From: Magnetovibrio sp. PR-2
GTDB taxonomy: Bacteria; Pseudomonadota; Alphaproteobacteria; Rhodospirillales; Magnetovibrionaceae
Length of the DNA: 64,000 nucleotides
Direction of reading: 5' to 3'
Assembly: GCF_036689815.1 (NCBI RefSeq)
Contig: NZ_JBAHUR010000003.1
Location: 248,001 to 312,000, forward strand
A model generated the notes under the pieces. It saw only the letters and a program-made list of their open reading frames with translations, made no database searches and was not told the DNA's origin. The position numbers and the translations under genes were made by a program. Positions 16,332 to 25,493 of the stretch are shown in pieces. How positions within the stretch are numbered: position 1 is the stretch's first letter; each line of letters starts with the position of its first letter.

Positions 16332-17435
16332 CTATTTGTGCGCGCAGGCGTAAGGCCAGATCAGTTTGGTTGAAGCTGGGGACTTTGTGCCATCGTCAAA
16401 CATGACGGGCACACGAACGACCTTGTTGTCGTCAGGCAGGGCTTTGACGTCTTGAGACACATAAGGCGGCTGTTGACGGTAGAGTGCAAAGGGATCTAGC
16501 CAGCGCCCATCTAAGGGGATGATAACGTCTTGGGATTCAGAATATTTCGGCCCAGGGGCAAACCACGTTGCCAAGTGAATGGCTGGACGTCGAGAGGATG
16601 ATTGTGTTGCATTGCCAGTCTTCGATCCGCGCGCAGCAATGCCGGAATTCCCTGTGGGGCCAATGATGTCCCCCATTTTGACACGCTGTCCGATTTTGAG
16701 GTCAGGAAGCTTGTCCAAGTGTCCATAGCCGGAATAGACCCAAATGTTCAGTCCGGTGTCGTCCGGGCTGTGACGGACGATGACTTCATTGCCGCGTTTG
16801 GATTGGTGCGCTTTGTAGGTGGCAATGACGGAGCCATCTGCAATCGCCAACATCGGAGTGCCCCAGGCGACGGGGATATCAATGCCGCCATGGTACGATT
16901 GTTTGTTGCGTTTCGATGCATAATCCATGGCCCAATAATCGTCCATGCCAAAGCAGTTTGCACCGTCGGGAAACACAGGTCCCGTTCCGGTTTCGATCAA
17001 TCCCCGTTTAAGTTGGTGCTGAATGCCACACCGTTTGGAACGTCCGATACCGCACAAGGTTTCTTGGTCCAACATGTCTTTGGCAACACGGTCGTCTTTG
17101 ACGCTTGCGTCCGTTTCCAATCCGGGAAAGGTGAATACAGATGTTTCTGGTGGCCAGCTGTAGCTTTTGTCGGTATGGCCTTGGTACATGATGCGCACTT
17201 CTTTGAGACTGAGTTGGCCATCCCCATTGCGATCAAGATTGTCGAAGTTGCCGCGCCGGTTCCATTCTTCACGGCTGAGCTTAAAATCGCCGTTGGTGTC
17301 TGCATGGCGAAAGTCGCGCGCCACGCGATCCTTTTTCATTTTTTTGCCACCACCGCCGCCACCTTTGGCAAAGGACACCTGCGGCGTTATCAAGGCGACA
17401 ATGAGTACGGAAAGAAAAGCGAAACGCGCGTTCAT
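16332..17435 (-). CDS. Secreted EF-hand plus M23 peptidase-like protein
   Basis: The 367-residue protein starts at the ATG at 17433-17435 with a signal peptide ending near SFAKGG and a six-glycine run. Two EF-hand loops follow: DTNGDFKLSREE (46-57) and DRNGDGQLSLKE (68-79). Both have good calcium ligands. The C-terminal half is an M23 (lysostaphin-type) fold with HGGID (His182, Asp186) and GYGHLD (His239). The usual final HxH reads H287-L-A289, so one zinc ligand appears to be lost. It may be a non-catalytic envelope protein, or a diverged peptidase regulated by calcium. It lies two bases after a CopD-like gene. Confidence 0.8.
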   Translation of the reverse strand: MNARFAFLSVLIVALITPQVSFAKGGGGGGKKMKKDRVARDFRHADTNGDFKLSREEWNRRGNFDNLDRNGDGQLSLKEVRIMYQGHTDKSYSWPPETSVFTFPGLETDASVKDDRVAKDMLDQETLCGIGRSKRCGIQHQLKRGLIETGTGPVFPDGANCFGMDDYWAMDYASKRNKQSYHGGIDIPVAWGTPMLAIADGSVIATYKAHQSKRGNEVIVRHSPDDTGLNIWVYSGYGHLDKLPDLKIGQRVKMGDIIGPTGNSGIAARGSKTGNATQSSSRRPAIHLATWFAPGPKYSESQDVIIPLDGRWLDPFALYRQQPPYVSQDVKALPDDNKVVRVPVMFDDGTKSPASTKLIWPYACAHK

Positions 17436-17437
17436 GA

Positions 17438-17914
17438 TTACCCCCAAAAGCGTCCAGAGACGCCTGCTGATATGACAATCAAACCCAGTACTAGGTTCGT
17501 GGTGATGAGCCTGCGGATCAAGGCGAAGTGCTGTCCGGCCTCGGGAAGATTTTCTGCACGGACGGCGTTTTGAAACTTCAAATAAGGCCGGAAATAGATA
17601 AACAGGTATATAAAGACCATGACCCAGCCAACGGCATGCATAACGGTGACATGATATCCTGCGGCTTCGAAGCCACCGAAGTCGTAAAACACCATGATGT
17701 ATCCGGTCAGCGGGATGATGATGACCGATAGCCACACCCAGGCAAAGAAGCGTGGGAACACGCGGCTCAAGATGGCGAGGCGCACTGGCGGGTCTTGTTC
17801 TTGCAACGCCGGGCGCATGGCCATGTGGGCGAAGAACATGCCGCCGACCCAAATCACCGCCGCCAAAGTGTGCAGTGTGCTGGAAATGGGAAACAGGTAT
17901 TCAGTGACATCCAT
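17438..17914 (-). CDS. CopD-like four-helix membrane protein
   Basis: This 158-residue integral membrane protein has four hydrophobic segments. The first carries LHTLAAVIWVGGMFFAHMA, the typical opening of the CopD/HemJ-like family, whose conserved histidines can bind haem or copper. A His in the third segment (VTVMHAVGWVMVF) fits. A precise function is not clear: a copper-resistance role is known for CopD, but short stand-alone members are common and uncharacterised. It lies directly upstream of the EF-hand/M23 gene and 41 bases after the dadA stop. Confidence 0.72.
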   Translation of the reverse strand: MDVTEYLFPISSTLHTLAAVIWVGGMFFAHMAMRPALQEQDPPVRLAILSRVFPRFFAWVWLSVIIIPLTGYIMVFYDFGGFEAAGYHVTVMHAVGWVMVFIYLFIYFRPYLKFQNAVRAENLPEAGQHFALIRRLITTNLVLGLIVISAGVSGRFWG

Positions 17915-17955
17915 GGTTCAGCCCTCGTGTTTTTCTTTTGGTTGGGGCGGTCAGA

Positions 17956-19206
17956 TTAAGCGAACCGCTCCCAGCCCAAGGCGTTGATATCGATTTCAGG
18001 TGCTTTGTGTCCGGCCAAGTCAGCCGCAATGCGCGCCGTGCCTAAGGCCATGGTCCAACCCAGCATACCGTGTCCGGTGTTGATCACCAGATTTTCCTGC
18101 GCACCGCGTCCGACGACGGGAATGCTGTCCGGCGTTTGCGGACGCAGACCGGTCCAAAACTCTGCATGGCCAGTTTCAAGTCCGCGGGGGAACAATTTCA
18201 TGACATTGTTCAACACCACGCGTGCGCGCTCTTCATCCAATTCGGTGTCATAGCCGCCAAATTCCAACATACCCGCAATGCGCAGTTTGTTGCCCAAGCG
18301 CGAAAACACCAACTTGTGATCATAGCTGGTGAGCGACATTTTCGGCGCACCTTCATCGTCTTTGACGGGCACGGTCACGGAATAGCCTTTGGCTGGATAG
18401 ATCGGAACGTTTAGGCCTAAGCTGTGCAGGAATAACGGGCTGTAACTGCCTAAGGCCATGACATAGACATCGCCTTCGATGTCGCCTTGATCCGTTTGCA
18501 CACATTTGATTTGCCAGTCTTCGCGTTTCAGGCCTGTGATGTCCGTGCCCAGTTGGAACTGGGCGCCACGCTTTTTGCAGCTCTCGGCCAAGGCTTCGGT
18601 GAAGGCCCGGCAATCTCCGCTTTCGTCCGACGCCGATAATGTCGCGCCAACGATGGGGCTTGCGCTGTGTTGAAGGGCCGGTTCTGTTTCCAGGCATCCG
18701 GCGCGGTCCATGATTTGGCGTTCCGATCCCAGCTCACGCAAGGCAACGGCGTGTTCGCGGGCAAGCCCAAAATCTCTGTCGTCACCATAAAGTGTCATGA
18801 TGCCGGTGCGCATGTGTGAAAAGGCAATCTCTTCGCGTTCCAACGTCTGGTGCAGACGCTCACGGGCATACAGCGACAAGCGCAGCATGTGTTCGATGTT
18901 GTTGAAGTATTGCGGCTCGCTACAGCAGGCCATGAACTTGAGCGTCCAGCTCCACAGTTGGGGGTCCATGCGCAAGCGATACAGCAGCGGTGCGTCTTTT
19001 TTACCGAGCCATTTAATCGCTTTTCGCACGGTGCCGGGCTGTGCCAAGGGGCCATGATTGAACGAAAGCTGGCCGCCATTGGCAAAACTGGTTTCCTGCG
19101 CGACCGCATCTTGGCGGTCCACAACCGTCACGTCATGGCCGTCACACGCCAACTCATAGGCCGTGCTCACCCCAATGACACCTGCGCCAAGGACAATTAC
19201 TTTCAT
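17956..19206 (-). CDS. dadA: D-amino acid dehydrogenase small subunit
   Basis: This FAD-dependent enzyme oxidises D-amino acids such as D-alanine and passes electrons to the respiratory chain. The 416 residues start with the dinucleotide motif VLGAGVIGVSTAYELA and ETSFANGGQLS, both diagnostic of DadA. The C-terminal FAD-binding segment reads NTGHGMLGWTMALGTARI. The length is normal. It is transcribed divergently from the NAD(P)H-hydrate repair gene, and the 152-base spacer holds no recognisable operator. No racemase gene (alr/dadX) is adjacent. Confidence 0.9.
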   Translation of the reverse strand: MKVIVLGAGVIGVSTAYELACDGHDVTVVDRQDAVAQETSFANGGQLSFNHGPLAQPGTVRKAIKWLGKKDAPLLYRLRMDPQLWSWTLKFMACCSEPQYFNNIEHMLRLSLYARERLHQTLEREEIAFSHMRTGIMTLYGDDRDFGLAREHAVALRELGSERQIMDRAGCLETEPALQHSASPIVGATLSASDESGDCRAFTEALAESCKKRGAQFQLGTDITGLKREDWQIKCVQTDQGDIEGDVYVMALGSYSPLFLHSLGLNVPIYPAKGYSVTVPVKDDEGAPKMSLTSYDHKLVFSRLGNKLRIAGMLEFGGYDTELDEERARVVLNNVMKLFPRGLETGHAEFWTGLRPQTPDSIPVVGRGAQENLVINTGHGMLGWTMALGTARIAADLAGHKAPEIDINALGWERFA

Positions 19207-19358
19207 CGGTTTCGTAAATCTTCTTAAAACTGTCTCACATCACCCCTTTAATTAGTACGCACTTAAGTTCCAGAAGTCTATGGCAAGCTTAGCAAAAACA
19301 GCCATGGCTGCTATACTGCGGACACAGCGCCAATGATCTGGAGAAGGGGCCCAAACCT

Positions 19359-20948
19359 ATGGAAATTCTGAGCGTTACACAAATGCAAGCGGCAGACCGC
19401 ACAGCCATTGCGTCAGGCGTTCTAGGTGAAGCCTTGATGGAAAATGCGGGCCGCGCGGTGGTTGACGCCATTGTCTTTCGTTGGGAAAAGCGCCCCGTTG
19501 CCGTCTTGGCCGGGCCGGGCAACAACGGCGGGGACGGCTATGTCATTGCCCGGCTGCTCAAAAAGCTGGGCTGGACGGTCACCGTCTATTCCCCGTGCGC
19601 GCGCAGCGATTATTTCGGTGATGCGGCCAAAAACGTCAAACGTTGGCGCAATAAAATTCAGCCGCTAGAGGCCGCGCTCGACGTGATTGCTTCCCAAGAC
19701 GGTCCGGATGAATTGTTGGTGGTCGATGCTTTGTTTGGAACGGGCCTCACCCGTCCATTGGACGGTGCGGCGAAGATTTTGGCGGAACTGATCACCGTCG
19801 GCCAAGCCCAGGGCACCGCGCCCATTTTGGTGGCTGTGGACATTCCCAGTGGCCTCAATGGGGATACGGGCCGTGCGCTTGGCGGTCGCAGGCGGGGTGG
19901 CATTTGTTTTCACGCAGACCTCACCGTCACATTCTGCCGTCCAAAGCCCGCCCATGCCTTGATGCCCGGGCGTGGCGTGTGTGGTGACATCGTCATCGCC
20001 GACATCGGTGTCGAAGACAGTGTGGTGGCTGACGTTCATGGGGAAACGTATTTGAACACACCGGCTCTGTGGGCCGATAGCTTTCCGGTCTATGAAGAAG
20101 ACATCCATAAATACGCCCGTGGTCATGTGGTCGTGCTGGGTGGGGAGACCATGACAGGTGCTGCGCGCTTGGCGTCTTTGGCTGTGCGCCGTGCGGGGGC
20201 CGGGCTGTGTACGGTGGCCGTTCCTAAAGCCGCGTTTCCCATTTACGCCGCCGCCCTTGATCCGGGAACCTTGGTTGCCCCGATTAAGGGCGTGAAAGAC
20301 TTTAAGAAGATCATTGCGGATTCGCGCAAAAACGCGTGCGTCATTGGTCCTGGCGCGGGGCTCAGCACAGAAACGCGCGACATTGTTTTGGCGGCTGTGA
20401 AGGCTGGCAAAGCCTGTGTGTTGGACGCGGACGCGCTCTCCGTGTTTGAAAATGACCGCAAAGCTTTGTTCAAACTCGCCAAGGCTCAGCGCAAAGCCGA
20501 CCAGAACAACGAAAGTGTGGTGCTCACCCCCCACGGTGGTGAATTCCAGCGCTTATTCCCCAATCTCGCCAAACGCCTGGCCCGGCCCAAGGTGTCGAGC
20601 GAAGACAGTAAGCTGTCCATCGTTCGTGAATCGGCAAAACGCTCAGGATGCGTGGTTTTGCTGAAAGGTCCAGACACAGTCATCGCCGCCCCTGATGGTC
20701 GCGCCAGCATTTCCGTCAATGCGCCCGCAACCCTTGCAACTGCCGGGGCAGGGGATGTGTTGGCCGGCATGATCGGCGCCCTGATGGGCCAAGATATGCC
20801 CGCGTTTGAAGCCGCCAACGCCGCCGTGTGGCTGCATGGTGAAGCGGCAAACGCCTTCGGTCCGGGGCTCATTGCCGAAGACATTTCCGACGAACTGCCG
20901 CGTCAACTGGATGTACTTTTGGAAGAGCTAGCCGAAACGGTTGTTTAG
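19359..20948 (+). CDS. nnr: Bifunctional NAD(P)H-hydrate epimerase and dehydratase
   Basis: This 529-residue fusion repairs damaged NAD(P)H. The N-terminal YjeF-type epimerase (about 1-225) contains ENAGRAV and GPGNNGGDGYVIARLL. The C-terminal ribokinase-like dehydratase (about 245-520) contains VVLGG near 259, IGPGAG near 328, LTPHGGE near 389 and the catalytic NAPATLATAGAGDVLAGMI near 454. The fused order is the common bacterial form. A GGAGAAGGGG site lies before the ATG. A tRNA-Leu promoter begins within six bases of its stop. Confidence 0.93.
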   Translation: MEILSVTQMQAADRTAIASGVLGEALMENAGRAVVDAIVFRWEKRPVAVLAGPGNNGGDGYVIARLLKKLGWTVTVYSPCARSDYFGDAAKNVKRWRNKIQPLEAALDVIASQDGPDELLVVDALFGTGLTRPLDGAAKILAELITVGQAQGTAPILVAVDIPSGLNGDTGRALGGRRRGGICFHADLTVTFCRPKPAHALMPGRGVCGDIVIADIGVEDSVVADVHGETYLNTPALWADSFPVYEEDIHKYARGHVVVLGGETMTGAARLASLAVRRAGAGLCTVAVPKAAFPIYAAALDPGTLVAPIKGVKDFKKIIADSRKNACVIGPGAGLSTETRDIVLAAVKAGKACVLDADALSVFENDRKALFKLAKAQRKADQNNESVVLTPHGGEFQRLFPNLAKRLARPKVSSEDSKLSIVRESAKRSGCVVLLKGPDTVIAAPDGRASISVNAPATLATAGAGDVLAGMIGALMGQDMPAFEAANAAVWLHGEAANAFGPGLIAEDISDELPRQLDVLLEELAETVV

Positions 20949-20953
20949 AGCCG

Positions 20954-20979
20954 TTGACAGGGCATCCTTTTTGTATAAA
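20954..20979 (+). promoter_or_regulatory. Promoter of tRNA-Leu
   Basis: A perfect TTGACA (20954-20959) is followed by TATAAA (20974-20979). The spacer is only 14 bases, which is shorter than the usual 16-18. The tRNA begins 33 bases downstream. Confidence 0.65.
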
Positions 20980-21011
20980 GTGCGCGCCACGCCCGGTTCC
21001 CGGGATAGTCG

Positions 21012-21096
<85 letters not shown>

Positions 21097-21251
21097 ACTC
21101 TCCACAGCCATGGAAAACAAACGTTTTTCTGGTCCAGCCAACTGGGAAGCCGACATGAATTGAGCAGGTGCTCGCCCCGTCACGGACCAAGTCCTAAGAC
21201 GGAAGGGCGTGCGCCCCGTTTTTATTGATAGAGATTGCTTAGGGTACGTCC

Positions 21252-22682
21252 ATGCAGGTTACCGAAACCAAAAACGAAGGTCTTCGCCGCGAATACACCA
21301 TTGTTGTTGAAGCTGGTGAATTCGAAGAACAGGTCACCAGCCGTTTGAACGAGCTGTCCAAAACCGTGCAAATGCCGGGCTTCCGCAAAGGTAAAGTGCC
21401 GGTCAGCTTGTTGCGTAAAAAATACGGCCAAAACGTCATGGGTGAAGCGCTCGAAAAAGCCGTTCAAGACGGTTCGCAAAAGGTCATCACCGACAACGAC
21501 CTGCGCCCCGCCATGCAGCCGAAAATCGAAGTGACCAGCTTCGACGAAGGCAAAGACCTGGAATTCACCATGGCTGTGGACGTGATCCCACAAATCGATT
21601 TGGGTGATTTCTCCAAAATTTCCATCGAAACCCAAGTGGTTGAGCCGGACGAAACCGAAGTCGACAAAACTTTGGAGCGCATGGCCGATAGCTACAAAAC
21701 CTCTGAGCCGGTTGCCAAAAAACGCAAAGCCAAAGCGGGTGATGTTGTGAACATCGACTTCTTGGGCAAAGTCGAAGGCGAAGCGTTCCCGGGCGGCGAA
21801 GCCAAAGGCTACGACTTGGAACTGGGTTCCGGTAGCTTCATTCCCGGCTTCGAAGACCAACTGATCGGCCAAAACCCGGGTGATGAGCTGGACGTCAACG
21901 TTCAGTTCCCCGAAGAGTATGGCGCCGAGAACCTGGCTGGCAAAGACGCCGTGTTCGAAGTGAAGATCAACGAGCTTAAAGAAGCCAAGCCGGCTGAAAT
22001 CGACGACGAATTGGCCAAAAAAGCCGGTTTGGAAGACTTGGAAGCCCTGAAAGCCGCCATCCGCGACCAGCACAACCAGGGCTTCACCCGCATTTCGCGC
22101 GAAAAAGCCAAGCGTGCTTTGTTGGACGCGTTGAACGACCACTATGACTACGACTTGCCGCAAGGCTTGGTGGACGCCGAATACGAAGGCATTGTCAAAG
22201 CGTTCGAAGAAGCCAAAGAGCAAGGCCAAGAAGTCGAAGAGATGAGCGACGAAGACCGTGAAGCGGACTTCCGCGATATCGCCGCGCGCCGCGTCAAGCT
22301 GGGTCTGTTGTTTGCCGAAGTCGGCCGTGAAAACAACATCGAAATCACCCAGGACGACTTGCAAAAAGCCATCTTGGTCGAAGCCCAAAACTACCCGGGC
22401 CAAGAACAAATGGTCTTCAAGTATTACCAAGAAAACCCGCAGGCCATGCAAAACCTGTCCGGTCCGGTGTTTGAAGACAAAGTCACCGACTTCATCTTGG
22501 AACTGGCCAACGTCACCGAAAAAACCGTCAGCGTTGATGAGCTGATGGCCGAAGACGAAGAGCCCGCCAAACCGGCCAAGAAAAAAGCGGCTGCGAAGAA
22601 AAAAGCTCCGGCCAAGAAAAAGGCTGCAGCGAAGAAAAAAGCTCCGGCTAAGAAAAAAGCGGCTGCGAAGAAAGACGACTAA
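21252..22682 (+). CDS. tig: Trigger factor with Lys/Ala-rich C-terminal tail
   Basis: Trigger factor binds the ribosome exit tunnel and shields nascent chains. The N-terminal ribosome-docking loop reads PGFRKGKVP (about 38-46). The FKBP-type prolyl isomerase region (about 150-245) contains GDVVNIDFLGKVEGEAFPGG, and the C-terminal chaperone domain follows to about 436. Residues 437-476 are an added tail of alternating KKKAAA and KKKAPA blocks, like histone H1, that is absent from E. coli-type trigger factors. This makes the protein 476 residues, not the usual 430. The tail is encoded by imperfect DNA repeats at 22560-22680. It stands upstream of clpP. Confidence 0.95.
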   Translation: MQVTETKNEGLRREYTIVVEAGEFEEQVTSRLNELSKTVQMPGFRKGKVPVSLLRKKYGQNVMGEALEKAVQDGSQKVITDNDLRPAMQPKIEVTSFDEGKDLEFTMAVDVIPQIDLGDFSKISIETQVVEPDETEVDKTLERMADSYKTSEPVAKKRKAKAGDVVNIDFLGKVEGEAFPGGEAKGYDLELGSGSFIPGFEDQLIGQNPGDELDVNVQFPEEYGAENLAGKDAVFEVKINELKEAKPAEIDDELAKKAGLEDLEALKAAIRDQHNQGFTRISREKAKRALLDALNDHYDYDLPQGLVDAEYEGIVKAFEEAKEQGQEVEEMSDEDREADFRDIAARRVKLGLLFAEVGRENNIEITQDDLQKAILVEAQNYPGQEQMVFKYYQENPQAMQNLSGPVFEDKVTDFILELANVTEKTVSVDELMAEDEEPAKPAKKKAAAKKKAPAKKKAAAKKKAPAKKKAAAKKDD

Positions 22683-22703
22683 GTCTGAACGCTGTCATTT
22701 GAC

Positions 22704-22741
22704 AAAACACCCCGTGAGCCTAGGCTTGCGGGGTGTTTTTA
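22704..22741 (+). terminator. Terminator after tig
   Basis: AAAACACCCCG (22704-22714) pairs with CGGGGTGTTTT (22729-22739), and a T-run follows. The loop itself holds the palindrome AGCCTAGGCT. It separates tig from clpP. Confidence 0.9.
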
Positions 22742-22785
22742 TTTGTATGCAGCTCTGCGAAAAACCCAAAAAAAGGCGCATAAAC

Positions 22786-22814
22786 CCTTTTCTTTTTAAA
22801 AAGCGGCCCCATAC
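22786..22814 (+). promoter_or_regulatory. Possible heat-shock promoter of clpP
   Basis: CCCCATAC at 22807-22814 matches the -10 element of sigma-32 promoters, with a weak CTTTTC-like -35 about 14 bases before it. The clpP start is 68 bases downstream. The -35 lacks the G of CTTG, so this is tentative. Confidence 0.35.
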
Positions 22815-22881
22815 TCTCATTATCGGATGCTTTCGATTCCGCCTTTCCTCGAAGATATTCATTTAAGGACCAGTTCAAACC

Positions 22882-23541
22882 ATGCGTGATCGCGATCCCA
22901 TTGATTTTTACATGAACAGCCTGGTGCCCATGGTGGTCGAAACCACCAACCGCGGCGAACGGGCGTACGACATCTATTCCCGACTGCTCAAAGAGCGCAT
23001 CATTTTTCTGACTGGCGGCGTGGAAGATCATGTCTCCAGCCTGATCTGCGCACAGCTGCTGTTTTTGGAAAGCGAAAACCCCACCAAGGATATTTCGTTT
23101 TACATCAACTCGCCCGGCGGCGTGGTGACGTCCGGTCTCGCCATTTATGACACCATGCAATACATCCGCCCCAAGGTTTCGACCGTGTGTATCGGTCAAG
23201 CCGCCTCCATGGGCTCTTTGTTGCTGGCTGCCGGTGAAGAGGGCATGCGTTATGCGCTGCCCAATGCACGTGTGATGATTCACCAGCCCTCAGGCGGTGC
23301 CCAAGGTCAAGCGACCGATATCGAAATCCAAGCCAAAGAAATCCTGTCTTTGCGGGCGCGCTTGAACGACATCTACGTCAAGCACACGGGGCAAAAGCTC
23401 TCCGACATCGAAGATGCCATGGAACGCGATAAGTTCTTGAGCCCGCAAGAGGCCAAAGACTTCGGCCTGATTGACGAAGTGGTCGACACCCGTCCCGACG
23501 AGGCTGACGCCGATGACGACGCGGGCAAGTCCGACGACTAA
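22882..23541 (+). CDS. clpP: ATP-dependent Clp protease proteolytic subunit
   Basis: ClpP forms the barrel-shaped serine protease that degrades proteins fed in by ClpX or ClpA. The catalytic triad is visible as Ser109 in [11 protein letters not shown], His134 in MIHQPSGG and Asp183 in MERDKFLSP. The 219 residues include a short propeptide-like start and an acidic tail ([14 protein letters not shown]). It has its own terminator. clpX follows 400 bases later under a separate promoter candidate, so they need not be one transcript. Confidence 0.96.
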   Translation: MRDRDPIDFYMNSLVPMVVETTNRGERAYDIYSRLLKERIIFLTGGVEDHVSSLICAQLLFLESENPTKDISFYINSPGGVVTSGLAIYDTMQYIRPKVSTVCIGQAASMGSLLLAAGEEGMRYALPNARVMIHQPSGGAQGQATDIEIQAKEILSLRARLNDIYVKHTGQKLSDIEDAMERDKFLSPQEAKDFGLIDEVVDTRPDEADADDDAGKSDD

Positions 23542-23554
23542 ATAAACAAAGCTG

Positions 23555-23600
23555 AGCCCCTGCCCAAGCCGATTTGCGGCGGGCAGGGGCTTTGTTTTTG
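23555..23600 (+). terminator. Terminator after clpP
   Basis: An 11-bp GC-rich stem, AGCCCCTGCCC with GGGCAGGGGCT (23581-23591), is followed by TTTGTTTTTG. It closes the clpP transcript. Confidence 0.92.
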
Positions 23601-23732
23601 TCGATTCTAAAGTGATTTGCGCGCTTGTTTTAACAAATTCGCAAAGAATTGAGGTCTTAATCAAAGGGCGTAGACGAACACAGAATTGTTCAGTAATGCG
23701 GCGATAAGTTCGAGCCCGGGGCTATCCAAAGC

Positions 23733-23760
23733 CTTGTTTTGACTGATAAACCCCCCATAT
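23733..23760 (+). promoter_or_regulatory. Heat-shock (RpoH) promoter candidate for clpX
   Basis: CTTGTTT at 23733-23739 and CCCCATAT at 23753-23760, 13 bases apart, match the sigma-32 consensus (CTTGAAA, 13-14 bases, CCCCATNT) closely. The clpX ATG is 181 bases downstream. The remaining 400-base clpP-clpX spacer contains no gene that I can support. Confidence 0.6.
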
Positions 23761-23941
23761 TCGGGGGACATGGCTCAACAAAGCGGCAACAAACGTTCGC
23801 GATTTGCCCCCGCGAAGGGCAAAGAGAATTTGAATTTTAAGTGACAAGGGGATTGTCCCTAGGCACTGCCAGTGGCTAAGATAAAGCCTGCAACCCCGCT
23901 GTGGCCCGTAATGGGTGGGGGCTAAAAAAAACGGAGAACAC

Positions 23942-25207
<1,266 letters not shown>

Positions 25208-25261
25208 GCTGCGTCTACTAGATACTCGATTGACACAAGAATCGGGCACTTCAGCCCCTTA

Positions 25262-25306
25262 AACGACCGCCGAGAGCTAAAATTCTCGGCGGTTTCGTCT
25301 TTTTTT
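25262..25306 (+). terminator. Terminator after clpX
   Basis: CCGCCGAGA (25267-25275) pairs with TCTCGGCGG (25284-25292), and a run of seven T lies shortly after. Confidence 0.88.
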
Positions 25307-25380
25307 CTTCATGAAAGGCCTGTTTTCGGCCCTTTATCCCCATTATTTGCCTCAAAACACGAAATTTTGCCCCGTGAGCC

Positions 25381-25409
25381 CTTGCAGAAGGTGCTAATCG
25401 GGTCCATCT
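25381..25409 (+). promoter_or_regulatory. Possible heat-shock promoter of lon
   Basis: CTTGCAG at 25381-25387 and GTCCATCT at 25402-25409 are spaced 14 bases apart in the manner of sigma-32 promoters; the -10 is a weaker match than for clpX. A run of nine C (25421-25429) follows within the predicted 5' untranslated region, 64 bases before the lon ATG. Confidence 0.42.
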
Positions 25410-25493
25410 TTTGAAGAACACCCCCCCCCGAAAAGGCCAATACATACTCAACAAGGCCGCATCCACTTTTTTGTTAAAGGACTTCGTATCGAT

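Noticed and set aside
21222-22451. 409-codon open frame antisense to tig
   Set aside because: It mirrors the trigger factor gene and reads as Phe/Val/His-rich noise; the strong gene is on the plus strand.
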